Source: Enterovirga sp. (lineage in GTDB: Bacteria > Pseudomonadota > Alphaproteobacteria > Rhizobiales > Beijerinckiaceae). Taken from it: a stretch of 8,688 bases of DNA. A program made the position numbers and the translations under genes. The stretch is taken from NCBI GenBank assembly GCA_028290385.1, contig JAQGJZ010000135.1, positions 1 through 8,688 of the forward strand. The letters are read 5' to 3'. Position 1 is the stretch's first letter. The number at the start of each line of letters is the position of its first letter. The notes below the pieces were generated by a model. It ran no database searches. It worked only from the letters and a program-made list of their open reading frames with translations, and had not been told where the DNA came from. Below, piece after piece: positions 1 through 7,217 of the stretch.

Positions 1-155
1 GTGTCGAGAAAGTCGAGCCCGGCCCGATCCTCCGGCCCATAATCCGGCTTCACCGGGATCCCCTCAGGCGTGATCCAGGGCTCGCTCGCGATCGCGCCGG
101 CCACGGAGTTCGGGCCTTTGAAGGGCAGGGTGGAGAAGTCCGGTATCCGGCTCAT
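1..155 (-). CDS. mutB: Methylmalonyl-CoA mutase large subunit, N-terminal fragment
   Basis: This is the first 51 codons of a minus-strand gene that continues past the left edge. The protein would be the catalytic, adenosylcobalamin-binding large subunit of methylmalonyl-CoA mutase, which interconverts (R)-methylmalonyl-CoA and succinyl-CoA in the cytoplasm. The visible N-terminus has the family's typical opening: a segment reading TPEGIPVKPDY (residues 29-39), then GLDFLD (46-51), where mutase large subunits have TPEGI-V-P-Y and GLDFL-T-PG. The ATG at 155 is preceded by a good Shine-Dalgarno, GGGAGG on the minus strand (bases 167-172), about 11 bases upstream. The small-subunit gene ends 59 bp upstream on the same strand, so the two are very probably co-transcribed as mutA-mutB. 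The cobalamin-binding domain lies outside the window and cannot be checked. In Methylobacterium literature the gene is called mcmA; scpA is another name in use. Identification rests on a short segment plus the neighbour. Confidence 0.85.
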   Translation of the reverse strand, partial: MSRIPDFSTLPFKGPNSVAGAIASEPWITPEGIPVKPDYGPEDRAGLDFLD

Positions 156-214
156 CGTGGTCGCGACCTCCCGTCGCTCAGCCTAATCCGATTGTCGTTG
201 CTCGGCCACAGCTC

Positions 215-2050
215 TCACGGCGCGGCTTGCTTCTGCGCCGCGTCGAGCAGGCGCAGAAGATCGCAGCCGACATAAACGAAATCCTGCACGCCGGCCTGCT
301 TCAGGGCAGGCTCGAGTTCGCCCGGCCGGCCTGCGAGATAGAGCGCTCGCGCGCCGGCCTCCTTCAGGGCCGAGGCCGCATGGGCCGCCTGGGTGCCGTA
401 GATCTCGTCCGACGAGCAGATGCAGGCGAGCTTCGCGCCGGAGGCCGCGAAGGCCTTCGCGAGTTCGTCGAAGTCGCCGAACCCGTCATTGCCCACGGCC
501 TCGATGCCGCCGGCCTCGAAAGCGTTCTTGGCGAAGGTGGCGCGGGCCGAGAAGGCCGCGATCGGCCCGAGATTGGCCAGGAAAACCCGCGGACGGCTCC
601 CCGTCGTCGCCAGGATCTCGTCCGAGCGATCGCGCAGGCGCTCATAGGGCTCGGCCGAGCGGACAGAGGGAAGCCCTCCGCCGCCGGTGTGCCGGGACGG
701 CATGGGCTCCAGCACGCTCACGGCCGTCTCGCCGAGATGCGGGAACTCGCTCGTGCCGGTCAGCGGCTCGCGGCGGCTGGCGATCGCGGCATCCCGCTTG
801 GCCCGAACCTCGCCGATCCGGCGCTGGAGCGCCCCGGAGGTGAGCGAGGCGACGATGCCGCCCTCGCGTTCGATCTCCTGGAAACGGGCCCAGGCCTCCT
901 CGGCGAGTTGGGTCGTCAGCGCCTCGAATGCACCGGAGCCGGCGACCGGATCGGCAACCCGCCAGATGTTCGATTCCTCGAGCAGGATGGCCTGCGTGTT
1001 GCGCGCGAGCCGGCGGGCAAACGCGTCCGGCAGGCCGAGCGCGGCCGTGAAGGGCAGGACGGTGACGGAATCCGCACCCCCGATCCCGGCCGAGAAACAG
1101 GCCATGGTGCCGCGGAGCAGGTTCACCCAGGGGTCGCGGCGCGTGGTCATCCGCCAGGCCGTCTCGGCATGCAGCCGGATCGGCTTCGGGTCGATGCCGC
1201 AGGCCTGCTCGACCATCGCCCACAGGCGGCGCAGCGCGCGGAACTTCGCGACGGTCAGGAACTCGTCCGCATCGGCGACGAGCAGGACGGAGAGCGCGTC
1301 CCGCGCCGTGTCGAGCGGTTGGCCGCCGGCCTCCAACGCCCGGAGATAGGCGAGGGCGGTGGCGAGTACCGCGGCAAGTTCCTGCGCCTCGCTGCCGCCG
1401 GCCTCGTGATACGGGCGGCCATCCGCGATCGCGAGGCGACCGGTGAAGCCGCGCTCGCGGACGCGTGTGAGATTGTCCGAGAGCCGGGCCGCGACGACCG
1501 CCCACTCCGCCGACATGCGGCCGGTCGCCGCGAACGCACCGATCGGGTCGAGCCCGAGATCCAGGTCGAGCGTTGAGAGCGCGTGGCCGCGCCGCTCGGC
1601 GAGATCGAGCACGAGGTTCATCGCCTCGCGGCCGGCGACCCCACCTTCGAGCCGCACGGAGATCAGGTCGAGCATCACGCCCGACAGCGCGCGGTCGAGA
1701 TCATCCGCCGTCGCGGCGTTCAGGCCGAACCCGCGTGCCGGATGTGCACCCGCGAAGGTGAGGACCAGCGCGTCTGCGCCGCCCGCGAGGTCGGCGAGGA
1801 CCAGTTCGTTCGCGGCCGCAGCCTCGGGATGGTCGACCTTCTGGCCGATGCGCCACGGCCCATGCGTCTCGCGGCGAAACCGCGCATGAACCTCGGCCTT
1901 TGGGCAGAGAGGCTCGATCCGGAGCCCGTCATGGGTGCGGGAAACGAGCTTCTTCTCGAAATCCGCCCCCTTCAGGACCTTGTCGACCAGCGCGGACCAA
2001 GCCTCGCGCGTGGCGGGCTGAAATTCGGATGCGAGCGCGAGGTCAGTCAT
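215..2050 (-). CDS. mutA: Methylmalonyl-CoA mutase small subunit
   Basis: A 611-residue protein, the non-catalytic beta subunit that pairs with the large subunit encoded just downstream. The N-terminus (LALASEF, then FEKKLVSRTHDGLRIEPL at 31-48) matches the linker that opens mutase subunits. Residues from about 50 to 430 form the mutase TIM-barrel region, with the typical stretches LDLGLDPIGAF, DPWVNLLRG and VADPVAGSGAFE. The C-terminal domain, from about residue 485 (RPRVFLANLG) to the end, is the cobalamin-domain fold. It lacks the DxHxxG motif that supplies the cobalt-ligating histidine, having NLGPIAAFSARA instead; this is normal for small subunits, as in the Propionibacterium enzyme. The ATG at 2050 fits the family start, but I see no clear Shine-Dalgarno in the 20 bases before it. 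The gap to the large-subunit gene is 59 bp, which supports an operon. Also called mcmB in methylotrophs. The role is propionyl-CoA/methylmalonyl-CoA metabolism; participation in the ethylmalonyl-CoA pathway is inferred from the suspected lineage. Confidence 0.93.
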   Translation of the reverse strand: MTDLALASEFQPATREAWSALVDKVLKGADFEKKLVSRTHDGLRIEPLCPKAEVHARFRRETHGPWRIGQKVDHPEAAAANELVLADLAGGADALVLTFAGAHPARGFGLNAATADDLDRALSGVMLDLISVRLEGGVAGREAMNLVLDLAERRGHALSTLDLDLGLDPIGAFAATGRMSAEWAVVAARLSDNLTRVRERGFTGRLAIADGRPYHEAGGSEAQELAAVLATALAYLRALEAGGQPLDTARDALSVLLVADADEFLTVAKFRALRRLWAMVEQACGIDPKPIRLHAETAWRMTTRRDPWVNLLRGTMACFSAGIGGADSVTVLPFTAALGLPDAFARRLARNTQAILLEESNIWRVADPVAGSGAFEALTTQLAEEAWARFQEIEREGGIVASLTSGALQRRIGEVRAKRDAAIASRREPLTGTSEFPHLGETAVSVLEPMPSRHTGGGGLPSVRSAEPYERLRDRSDEILATTGSRPRVFLANLGPIAAFSARATFAKNAFEAGGIEAVGNDGFGDFDELAKAFAASGAKLACICSSDEIYGTQAAHAASALKEAGARALYLAGRPGELEPALKQAGVQDFVYVGCDLLRLLDAAQKQAAP

Positions 2051-2167
2051 GATGAGTCACGGCGCGAGCGGGAACGTCGGCTATGTCCGTAGCGTCACAT
2101 TCCCCCCACGTCACGATTCCTGCATTGTGATTTGTCAGCACGTCGACTTTGAGCTGAGCGAACACCG
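2051..2167. promoter_or_regulatory. Divergent intergenic region between mutA and the DsbD/ScsB gene
   Basis: This 117-bp gap must hold the promoters of both divergent genes. The pentamer GTCAC occurs three times on the plus strand (2056-2060, 2094-2098, 2110-2114); the last two are extended to CGTCAC and lie 16 bp apart. The last copy also forms the left edge of an imperfect 20-bp inverted repeat, TCACGATTCC/TGCATTGTGA (2111-2130), with 7 of 10 positions matching between arms. These could be operator half-sites, but the motif is short and I recognise no regulator. A TTGTCA resembling a -35 box occurs at 2132-2137, but no acceptable -10 lies at the right distance before the start at 2168. No precise promoter is called. 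Neither flanking gene shows a strong Shine-Dalgarno. Confidence 0.35.
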
Positions 2168-4366
2168 ATGAGAGACCTGCTAAGCGCCGCGATTCTGGCG
2201 CTTTGCCTTTTGGTGGGACATCACCCTGCGGCCGCGGCGCCGCGGGCCGGCGATCTTGTGAAGGCCGAACTCGTTGCCGAGCCCTCGGCCGTTAAGCCGG
2301 GCGAGCCTTTCGCGGTCGGCGTCAGGCTGACGATGGCGCCGGGCTGGCACACCTATTGGCGCAACCCGGGCGATTCCGGGCTTGCCACCGAGATCCGGTG
2401 GACGCTGCCGGACGGCGTCGCTGCCGGGCCGATCCAATGGCCGGCACCGCAGCGGCTCCCGGTGAGCCATCTCGTCAATTACGGCTACGAGGGCGAGACC
2501 GTCCTGCTGACGGAGATCTCGCCGCCAGCCGGCCTGTCGCCCGGCCAGCCGCTGACCCTCAAGGCCGATGTCAGCTATCTCGTCTGCGAGCGCGAATGCA
2601 TCCCGGGCGAGGCCAGCGTCAGCATCCTCCTCCCGGTCGCGGGGCCGGGCGAGGACGGCAAGCCCGATCCGGCGGACAAGGCTCTCTTCGACGCCGCCCG
2701 CGGCAAGCTGCCGACCCCGTCGCCGTGGACAGCCAGGACCGAACCCGCCGGCGAGCGGCTCCGCTTCTCGGTCGAGGCGCCCGGCCTGAAGCCGGAGAGC
2801 ATCCACTCGGCCTATTTGTTTCCGTTCGACGAGGCCGCGATAGAGCACGCGGCCCCGCAGGTGCTGTCCGTCGCGCCGGCCGGCTTCTCGCTGGAGATGA
2901 AGCGCAGCAGCCTTGCCCAGGGCGCGCCGTCGCCGCTCGGCGGGGTGCTGGTGCTGGAGGAGGCGCTCGAGACCGGCGTGGCGCGGCACGCGATCGAGAT
3001 CGGCGCGCCACCCCCCGCCGCCCCTGCCTCCGTGGCCGCGGTTCCATCCGGCTTCGGGCAGGCGGCCAGCAGCCGGGAGCCGGCTGACGTCACTCTCGCG
3101 AGCGTGCTGCAGGCCGCGCTCCTCGCCTTCCTGGGAGGACTCATCCTGAACCTGATGCCCTGCGTGTTTCCGGTGCTCTCGATCAAGGTGCTGAGCCTCG
3201 TGAAGCATTCGGGCTATTCGCCCGCGCTGGTCCGGCTGAACGGGCTTGCCTATGCGGCGGGCGTGGTCGGCAGCTTCATCGCTCTGGCCGCCATCCTGCT
3301 CGCGATCCGGGCCGGAGGCGCGGAGGTCGGCTGGGGTTTTCAGCTGCAATCGCCGGTCGTCGTCGCCGCGCTCGCATTTCTGCTGTTCGGGATGGGGCTC
3401 AGCCTGTCCGGTGGTCTGGAACTCGGTGCCTCGCTCGCCGGCATGGGCCAGCGGCTCGATACCCGCTCCGGCCTTCCGGGTTCCTTCCTCACCGGGATCC
3501 TGGCGACGGTGGTCGCGACGCCCTGTACGGCCCCCTTCATGGGAACGGCGATCGGCTTTGCGATGGCAGCACCCGCTGCCGTCGGGCTCGCGATCTTCGC
3601 AGCGCTCGGCCTGGGGCTCGCCCTTCCGTTCCTGCTCCTGACCTTCTGGCCCGGGCTGGCGCGCCTCCTCCCGCGACCGGGCCGCTGGATGGAGACGCTG
3701 AAGCAGTTCCTGGCCTTTCCGATCTACGCGACCGTCGCCTGGCTTCTCTTCGTCCTGTCGCAGGAGGTCGGGCCGACTGGCTTGTTCGCGGCCCTGATCG
3801 GGCTCGTGACCGTCGGCTTCGCGGCTTGGGCGCTTCGGCTCGCCTCGCTCCGGGCGGGCTGGTCGCGGCACGCCTGGCAGGGCACGGCGCTGGCCGCAAT
3901 TCTCGTTCTGATCGGGCTCGGGGTGGTGGTCGGCCGCGATCGGGCCGGCGGGGGCGTGGCGACGGCCGCGGCCGGCTCCGGGGCCGCGTGGCAGCCCTTC
4001 ACGCAGGCGAAGCTCGATGCGCTTCGCGCCGAGGGCCGGCCGGTCTTCGTCAACATGACGGCGGCCTGGTGCATCAGCTGCGTCGTGAACGAACGGCTGG
4101 TTCTCTCGTCCGATGCCATCCGGGACGCCTTCGCGGCCGGGAACGTCGCGTACCTGAAGGGCGACTGGACGAACCGGAACCCGGAGATCACGCGCCTCCT
4201 GGAAGCGCATGGCAGGAGCGGGGTGCCGCTCTACGTCTTTTATCCGCGCGCCGGCGAGCCGGTTGTCCTGCCGCAGATCCTGACGGAGGCGACGATCCTG
4301 GACAGCATCGGCTCCGCCCCGCCCTCGAAACGGGCCGAGGCCCCGCGTTCTGCCACGACGGAGTGA
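2168..4366 (+). CDS. dsbD: DsbD/ScsB-family transmembrane thiol:disulfide reductase
   Basis: A 732-residue inner-membrane protein that would carry electrons from cytoplasmic thioredoxin to periplasmic disulfide or peroxide-handling proteins. Residues 1-24 look like a signal peptide ending in an Ala-rich AAAAP. The periplasmic N-terminal domain (about 25-305) has a cysteine pair C140/C144 in VCERECIPGEA. The membrane core (about 310-590) has roughly eight hydrophobic segments and the conserved cysteine motifs NLMPCVFP (C332) and ATPCTAPF (C453). The C-terminal thioredoxin-like domain (about 606-715) has WCISC (C635, C638) and a cis-proline context SGVPLYVFY (P687). All three redox pairs of the family are therefore intact. 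The protein is much longer than E. coli DsbD (about 565 residues), mostly through its N-terminal domain, which is typical of ScsB-type members. No ScsC, TlpA or peroxiredoxin partner gene is in the window, so the target is unknown. The gene stands alone: divergent from mutA, convergent with folK. Confidence 0.9.
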   Translation: MRDLLSAAILALCLLVGHHPAAAAPRAGDLVKAELVAEPSAVKPGEPFAVGVRLTMAPGWHTYWRNPGDSGLATEIRWTLPDGVAAGPIQWPAPQRLPVSHLVNYGYEGETVLLTEISPPAGLSPGQPLTLKADVSYLVCERECIPGEASVSILLPVAGPGEDGKPDPADKALFDAARGKLPTPSPWTARTEPAGERLRFSVEAPGLKPESIHSAYLFPFDEAAIEHAAPQVLSVAPAGFSLEMKRSSLAQGAPSPLGGVLVLEEALETGVARHAIEIGAPPPAAPASVAAVPSGFGQAASSREPADVTLASVLQAALLAFLGGLILNLMPCVFPVLSIKVLSLVKHSGYSPALVRLNGLAYAAGVVGSFIALAAILLAIRAGGAEVGWGFQLQSPVVVAALAFLLFGMGLSLSGGLELGASLAGMGQRLDTRSGLPGSFLTGILATVVATPCTAPFMGTAIGFAMAAPAAVGLAIFAALGLGLALPFLLLTFWPGLARLLPRPGRWMETLKQFLAFPIYATVAWLLFVLSQEVGPTGLFAALIGLVTVGFAAWALRLASLRAGWSRHAWQGTALAAILVLIGLGVVVGRDRAGGGVATAAAGSGAAWQPFTQAKLDALRAEGRPVFVNMTAAWCISCVVNERLVLSSDAIRDAFAAGNVAYLKGDWTNRNPEITRLLEAHGRSGVPLYVFYPRAGEPVVLPQILTEATILDSIGSAPPSKRAEAPRSATTE

Positions 4367-4409
4367 GCTCCGCCTCCAAGTACCCGACCGGAGTCGAGGC
4401 CGGCGGGAA

Positions 4410-4883
4410 TCAATCGAGCCGTTCGATCCCGGTCGGGTCGACGCTTGCTGCCCAGTCCCGGATGGTCCGCCCGGCGACGACCCGGTCCGGCGCGATCTCG
4501 GCGAGCGGCACCAGCACGAAGGCGCGTTCGCCGAGGCGCGGATGCGGCAGGGCGAGGCCGGGCTCGTCGACCACCCGGCCATCGTAATCCAGGATGTCGA
4601 TGTCGAGGGCGCGCGGCCCCCAGCGCTCCCCCGCAACGCGGCCGAGTTCGCGCTCCACTGATTGCGTCAGCGCCAGAAGCCCGCCCGGCGGGAGCGTCGT
4701 CGTCCCGACCGCGCAGGCGTTCACGAAGTCGGGCTGCGGGACCGGCCCCCAGGGCGGCGTGCGATAGAAGCTCGACCGCGAAGCGAGGGCGACGCCGCGC
4801 TCGCGCAGCCGGGCAAAGGCCCGCTCAATCGTAGCCTTCGGCTCGCCGAGATTGCCGCCGAAGGCGAGAAGCACCGTCGCCAC
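4410..4883 (-). CDS. folK: 2-amino-4-hydroxy-6-hydroxymethyldihydropteridine pyrophosphokinase (HPPK)
   Basis: HPPK transfers pyrophosphate from ATP to 6-hydroxymethyl-7,8-dihydropterin, the step before dihydropteroate synthase in folate synthesis; it is cytosolic. The N-terminal FGGNLGEP (from residue 8) is the usual start of the fold. The signature RWGPRALDIDIL (from residue 87) contains the two magnesium-binding aspartates D94 and D96. PHPRLGERAFVLVPLAEIAP (from residue 113) is the conserved C-terminal block. The start is uncertain. The frame stays open upstream to an ATG at 4985, but that would overlap the 3' end of the upstream gene and add non-conserved Ser/Pro/Arg-rich sequence. The GTG at 4883 gives 157 residues, the normal length, beginning MATVLLAFGGN. 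A second GTG at 4874 is possible. A GAAAGG lies 21 bases before the GTG, too far to be a standard ribosome site, so translational coupling to the upstream gene (25 bp gap) is plausible. folP and folB, often its neighbours, are not in the window. Confidence 0.93.
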   Translation of the reverse strand: MATVLLAFGGNLGEPKATIERAFARLRERGVALASRSSFYRTPPWGPVPQPDFVNACAVGTTTLPPGGLLALTQSVERELGRVAGERWGPRALDIDILDYDGRVVDEPGLALPHPRLGERAFVLVPLAEIAPDRVVAGRTIRDWAASVDPTGIERLD

Positions 4884-4908
4884 GGGACGGGGCGGCGCCG
4901 GCTGCCTT

Positions 4909-5295
4909 TCAGAGGAACTGGGACAGGCCCGGAATGCCGCCCACGATGGCGCCCATCGTGTCCTCGCCCGCATGTTCGCGGCCATAGGCGAAGAGCTCGC
5001 GCGCGAAGGGCTGCATCTGCGACATCGGGACGCCGGCCGCCATGAGCTTGGTGCCGAGGGCCATCACGCCGCCGCCGGGCATCATGCCCATGAGGCCGCC
5101 CATCGCGCCGCCGGGGCCGCCATCGCCGGAGGTCGCAACGGCCTCGCGCGCGCCCGGCATCGATTCGAGGAGCTTGTTGACCTCGTCCTGCGGGCCTTCC
5201 TTCGCCAGAAAGGCGAGGATCAGCCCGACTGCCTTCTCAACCACGTCGGCTCCGAGGCCGGTCGCCTCCGTAATGCGGGCGATCAGCGCTTCCAT
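4909..5295 (-). CDS. Small Gly/Met-rich protein of unknown function
   Basis: A 128-residue protein whose function I do not recognise. Residues 1-50 (MEALIARITEATGLGADVVE...) look like a helical bundle: regularly spaced hydrophobic residues and the phrase LILAFLAKEGPQDEVNKLLESMPG. Residues 57-80 are a flexible Gly/Met stretch (GGPGGAMGGLMGMMPGGG). The last third is again helical and ends in IPGLSQFL. There is no signal peptide, metal motif or obvious transmembrane helix. The layout resembles short alphaproteobacterial proteins annotated as DUF2267- or DUF2780-like, but I cannot confirm either. The ATG at 5295 is chosen because GAGGAG sits 6 bases upstream on the minus strand; an in-frame ATG at 5388 would overlap the start region of the divergent gene and adds unconserved-looking sequence. 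It is probably co-transcribed with folK (25 bp downstream) and is divergent from the YjgR-type ATPase. Confidence 0.8.
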   Translation of the reverse strand: MEALIARITEATGLGADVVEKAVGLILAFLAKEGPQDEVNKLLESMPGAREAVATSGDGGPGGAMGGLMGMMPGGGVMALGTKLMAAGVPMSQMQPFARELFAYGREHAGEDTMGAIVGGIPGLSQFL

Positions 5296-5323
5296 GGAGA
5301 GCTCCTCGTCGTCGGAAATCGGC

Positions 5324-5338
5324 CGGCCAGCGTGGCCG
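5324..5338. repeat. Short hairpin in the divergent gap
   Basis: CGGCCA-GCG-TGGCCG is a perfect 6-bp inverted repeat with a 3-base loop, located between the divergent small-protein gene and the YjgR-type gene. It could be an operator or, on the minus strand, a 5' leader hairpin 29 bp before the small-protein start. In such GC-rich DNA it could also be chance. No clear -35/-10 pair was found in the 107-bp gap. Confidence 0.25.
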
Positions 5339-5402
5339 TGTAGCGGGTATGCCACCGATTGCGTATGACAGGCGCGGCATTGTCGCAACCTTCGAGACCC
5401 TG

Positions 5403-7142
5403 ATGGCCGAGACAGTACAGCCGACCGATCGCATCCTCGTCGGCAAGAGCGACCACCTCGAACATCTGCTGCTGAAGCTTGCGAATCGGCACGGGCTGGT
5501 CGCCGGTGCGACCGGCACGGGCAAGACCGTGACCCTGCAGGTTCTGGCGGAGGGCCTGTCCAACGCCGGCGTCTCGGTCTTCGCCGCGGACATCAAGGGA
5601 GACCTCTCCGGAATCGCGGCTGCGGGTCAGGGCAAGGAGGTGTTCGTCAAACGCGCTGCCGAGATCGGCATCCCGTACCAGCCGGACCGCTTTCCGGTCG
5701 TGTTCTGGGACGTGTTCGGCGAGAAGGGTCATCCGATCCGCGCCACCGTGAGCGAGATGGGGCCGCTGCTGCTCGCGCGGCTTCTGGAGCTGAACGACAC
5801 GCAGGAAGGCGTGCTCAACGTCGCCTTCAAGGTTGCGGACGATCACGGCTGGCCGATCCTGGACATGAAGGATCTGCGCGCCCTGTTGCAGTTCGTCGGC
5901 GACAACGCGTCCGAGATCGGCACGCAATACGGCAACGTCGCCAAGAGCTCGCTGGCGGCTATCCAGCGGCAGCTGCTGATGCTGGAGAACCAGGGCGCTG
6001 ACAGCTTCCTCGGGGAGCCGGCACTCGATCTCGCGGACTTCATCCGCACCGACCGGGACGGGCGCGGCGTCGTCAATATCCTGGCCGCGGACAAGCTGAT
6101 GGCGAAGCCGCGGCTCTACGCGACGTTCCTCGTCTGGATGCTGTCGGAGCTGTTCGAGACCCTGCCGGAGATCGGCGATCAGCCAAAGCCCAAGCTCGTC
6201 TTCTTCTTCGACGAGGCGCATCTGCTCTTCAACGACGCGCCGAAGCCGTTGCTCGACGCCGTGCAGCAGGTGGTCCGGCTGATCCGCTCGAAGGGCGTCG
6301 GCGTGTATTTCGTCACCCAGAACCCGCTGGACGTGCCCGAGGAGGTTTTGGGTCAGCTCGGCAACAAGGTGCAGCATGCGCTGCGCGCCTTCACGCCGCG
6401 CGACCAGAAAGCGGTGCGGGCCGCGGCCGAAACCTTCCGGCAGCGGCCCGGCCTCGACACATCGACGGCCATCATGGAGCTCGCCGTCGGCGAGGCCCTG
6501 GTTTCGCTGCTCGAAGAGGGCGGCGTCCCGGGCATGGTCGACCGCGCGCTGATCGCGCCGCCGACGGCGCGGGTCGGACCGCTCACGGACGAGGAGCGTG
6601 CCGCCCTCGTCGCGGCGAGCCCGCTGCGCGGCAAATACGACCAGGTGCTCGATCGCGAGAGCGCCTACGAAATGCTGGCCAAGCGGCGCGACATGCCGGA
6701 GGAGCCGGCCGGGGCCGCGACCGAGTCCGGTGGGCTGGGCGGGATCCTCGACCGGATCACGGAAACGCTTGCCTCGTCGGGTATTCCGGTCGGGCGCCCC
6801 GGCGGGGGGGCCGCGCCGTCACCTGGCGCCGCTCCGGCCGGAGGCAAGAGCAAAGGCGGCGGGCGCCAGCCCATGTCGCTGACCGAGCTCGTGATCCGCT
6901 CGGCGGCGCAGAGCTTCGCGCGCTCCGCCTCCACGCAGATCGCCCGAGAGGGCGGAAAAATCCTCCGCAATTCGCTCGGCGGCATCATCGGCGGCGCGAT
7001 CGGAGATGCCATTGGCGGAGGGAGCGGCGGGGGCCGGGGGAGGCGGACCCGAGCGGTCGGCTCTTCGGGCGTACCCCGGACCGCCTCCGCCGGCTTCGCC
7101 GACGAGATTTCCGATCTGCTAGGCCCCACCCGGCGAGGCTGA
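5403..7142 (+). CDS. YjgR/DUF853-family HerA-like P-loop ATPase
   Basis: A 579-residue ATPase of the HerA/FtsK superfamily, closest in layout to E. coli YjgR (DUF853), whose physiological role is not established. The opening ILVGKSD...LKLANRHGLVAGATGTGKT carries the Walker A motif GATGTGKT (residues 35-42), followed by FAADIKGDLSGIA (from 61). Walker B is KLVFFFDEAH (265-273 region, D270/E271), and TQNP (305-308) is the downstream conserved polar motif. RAFTPRDQKAVRAAAETF (from about 328) is also typical. From about residue 430 comes a Gly/Pro/Ala-rich linker, then a helical tail and a glycine-zipper stretch (GGIIGGAIGDAIGGG, about 525-540). The ATG at 5403 is preferred because it leaves about 22 residues before ANRHGL, as in family members. 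An in-frame ATG at 5349 would give 597 residues with an unconserved extension. Neither start has a strong Shine-Dalgarno. The tail may mediate membrane contact or oligomerisation; that is inference. Confidence 0.9.
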   Translation: MAETVQPTDRILVGKSDHLEHLLLKLANRHGLVAGATGTGKTVTLQVLAEGLSNAGVSVFAADIKGDLSGIAAAGQGKEVFVKRAAEIGIPYQPDRFPVVFWDVFGEKGHPIRATVSEMGPLLLARLLELNDTQEGVLNVAFKVADDHGWPILDMKDLRALLQFVGDNASEIGTQYGNVAKSSLAAIQRQLLMLENQGADSFLGEPALDLADFIRTDRDGRGVVNILAADKLMAKPRLYATFLVWMLSELFETLPEIGDQPKPKLVFFFDEAHLLFNDAPKPLLDAVQQVVRLIRSKGVGVYFVTQNPLDVPEEVLGQLGNKVQHALRAFTPRDQKAVRAAAETFRQRPGLDTSTAIMELAVGEALVSLLEEGGVPGMVDRALIAPPTARVGPLTDEERAALVAASPLRGKYDQVLDRESAYEMLAKRRDMPEEPAGAATESGGLGGILDRITETLASSGIPVGRPGGGAAPSPGAAPAGGKSKGGGRQPMSLTELVIRSAAQSFARSASTQIAREGGKILRNSLGGIIGGAIGDAIGGGSGGGRGRRTRAVGSSGVPRTASAGFADEISDLLGPTRRG

Positions 7143-7172
7143 TCGGCTCCCGCAGCCTGCGGCGCAGCGCTG

Positions 7173-7197
7173 CCGCTGCGTTCCCGCTTGGCAGCGG
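7173..7197 (+). repeat. Inverted repeat downstream of the ATPase gene
   Basis: CCGCTGC (7173-7179) and GCAGCGG (7191-7197) form a perfect 7-bp stem with an 11-base loop, 30 bp after the ATPase stop codon. Neighbouring bases 7151-7180 offer alternative pairings (CGCAGC with GCTGCG, and the palindrome GCAGCGCTGC). It may help end the ATPase transcript, but there is no T tract after the stem, so a standard intrinsic terminator is not supported. Confidence 0.35.
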
Positions 7198-7217
7198 ACC
7201 TGATCGGGACTAGCCGA

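Noticed and set aside
227..1576. 449-codon plus-strand open frame opposite mutA
   Set aside because: Compositionally biased shadow of mutA with no family resemblance; mutA is well identified along its whole length.
485..2050. Degenerate cobalamin-binding domain of the mutase small subunit, considered as gene decay
   Set aside because: Loss of the DxHxxG histidine motif is the normal state of the small subunit in heterodimeric mutases, and the frame is intact over the full expected length.
4372..4400. GCCTC...GAGGC inverted repeat between the convergent reductase and folK genes, considered as a terminator
   Set aside because: Only a 5-bp stem with a 19-base loop and no T tract on either strand. 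Nothing else is seen in this 43-bp gap.
2180..4636. 818-codon open frame on the minus strand, longer than the reductase gene opposite it
   Set aside because: It is Arg/Gly/Asp/Glu-rich with no recognisable domain, spans two unrelated genes, and is the usual shadow frame of high-GC coding DNA. The plus-strand product has clear motifs and a signal peptide.
5359..5386. Minus-strand TTGCGA with a TACGCA 17 bp downstream, considered as a promoter for the small-protein/folK unit
   Set aside because: The -10 match is only about 2 of 6 and there is no supporting feature.
5283..6377. 364-codon minus-strand open frame opposite the ATPase gene
   Set aside because: It overlaps the Walker A and Walker B coding region of a well-conserved gene, and its own product shows no motif.
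7188..7216. TTGGCA (7188-7193) and TAGCCG (7211-7216) spaced 17 bp, considered as a promoter for the peptidase gene
   Set aside because: The -35 is good (5 of 6), but the -10 keeps only the first two bases of the consensus and the sequence is within a structured region; too weak to call.
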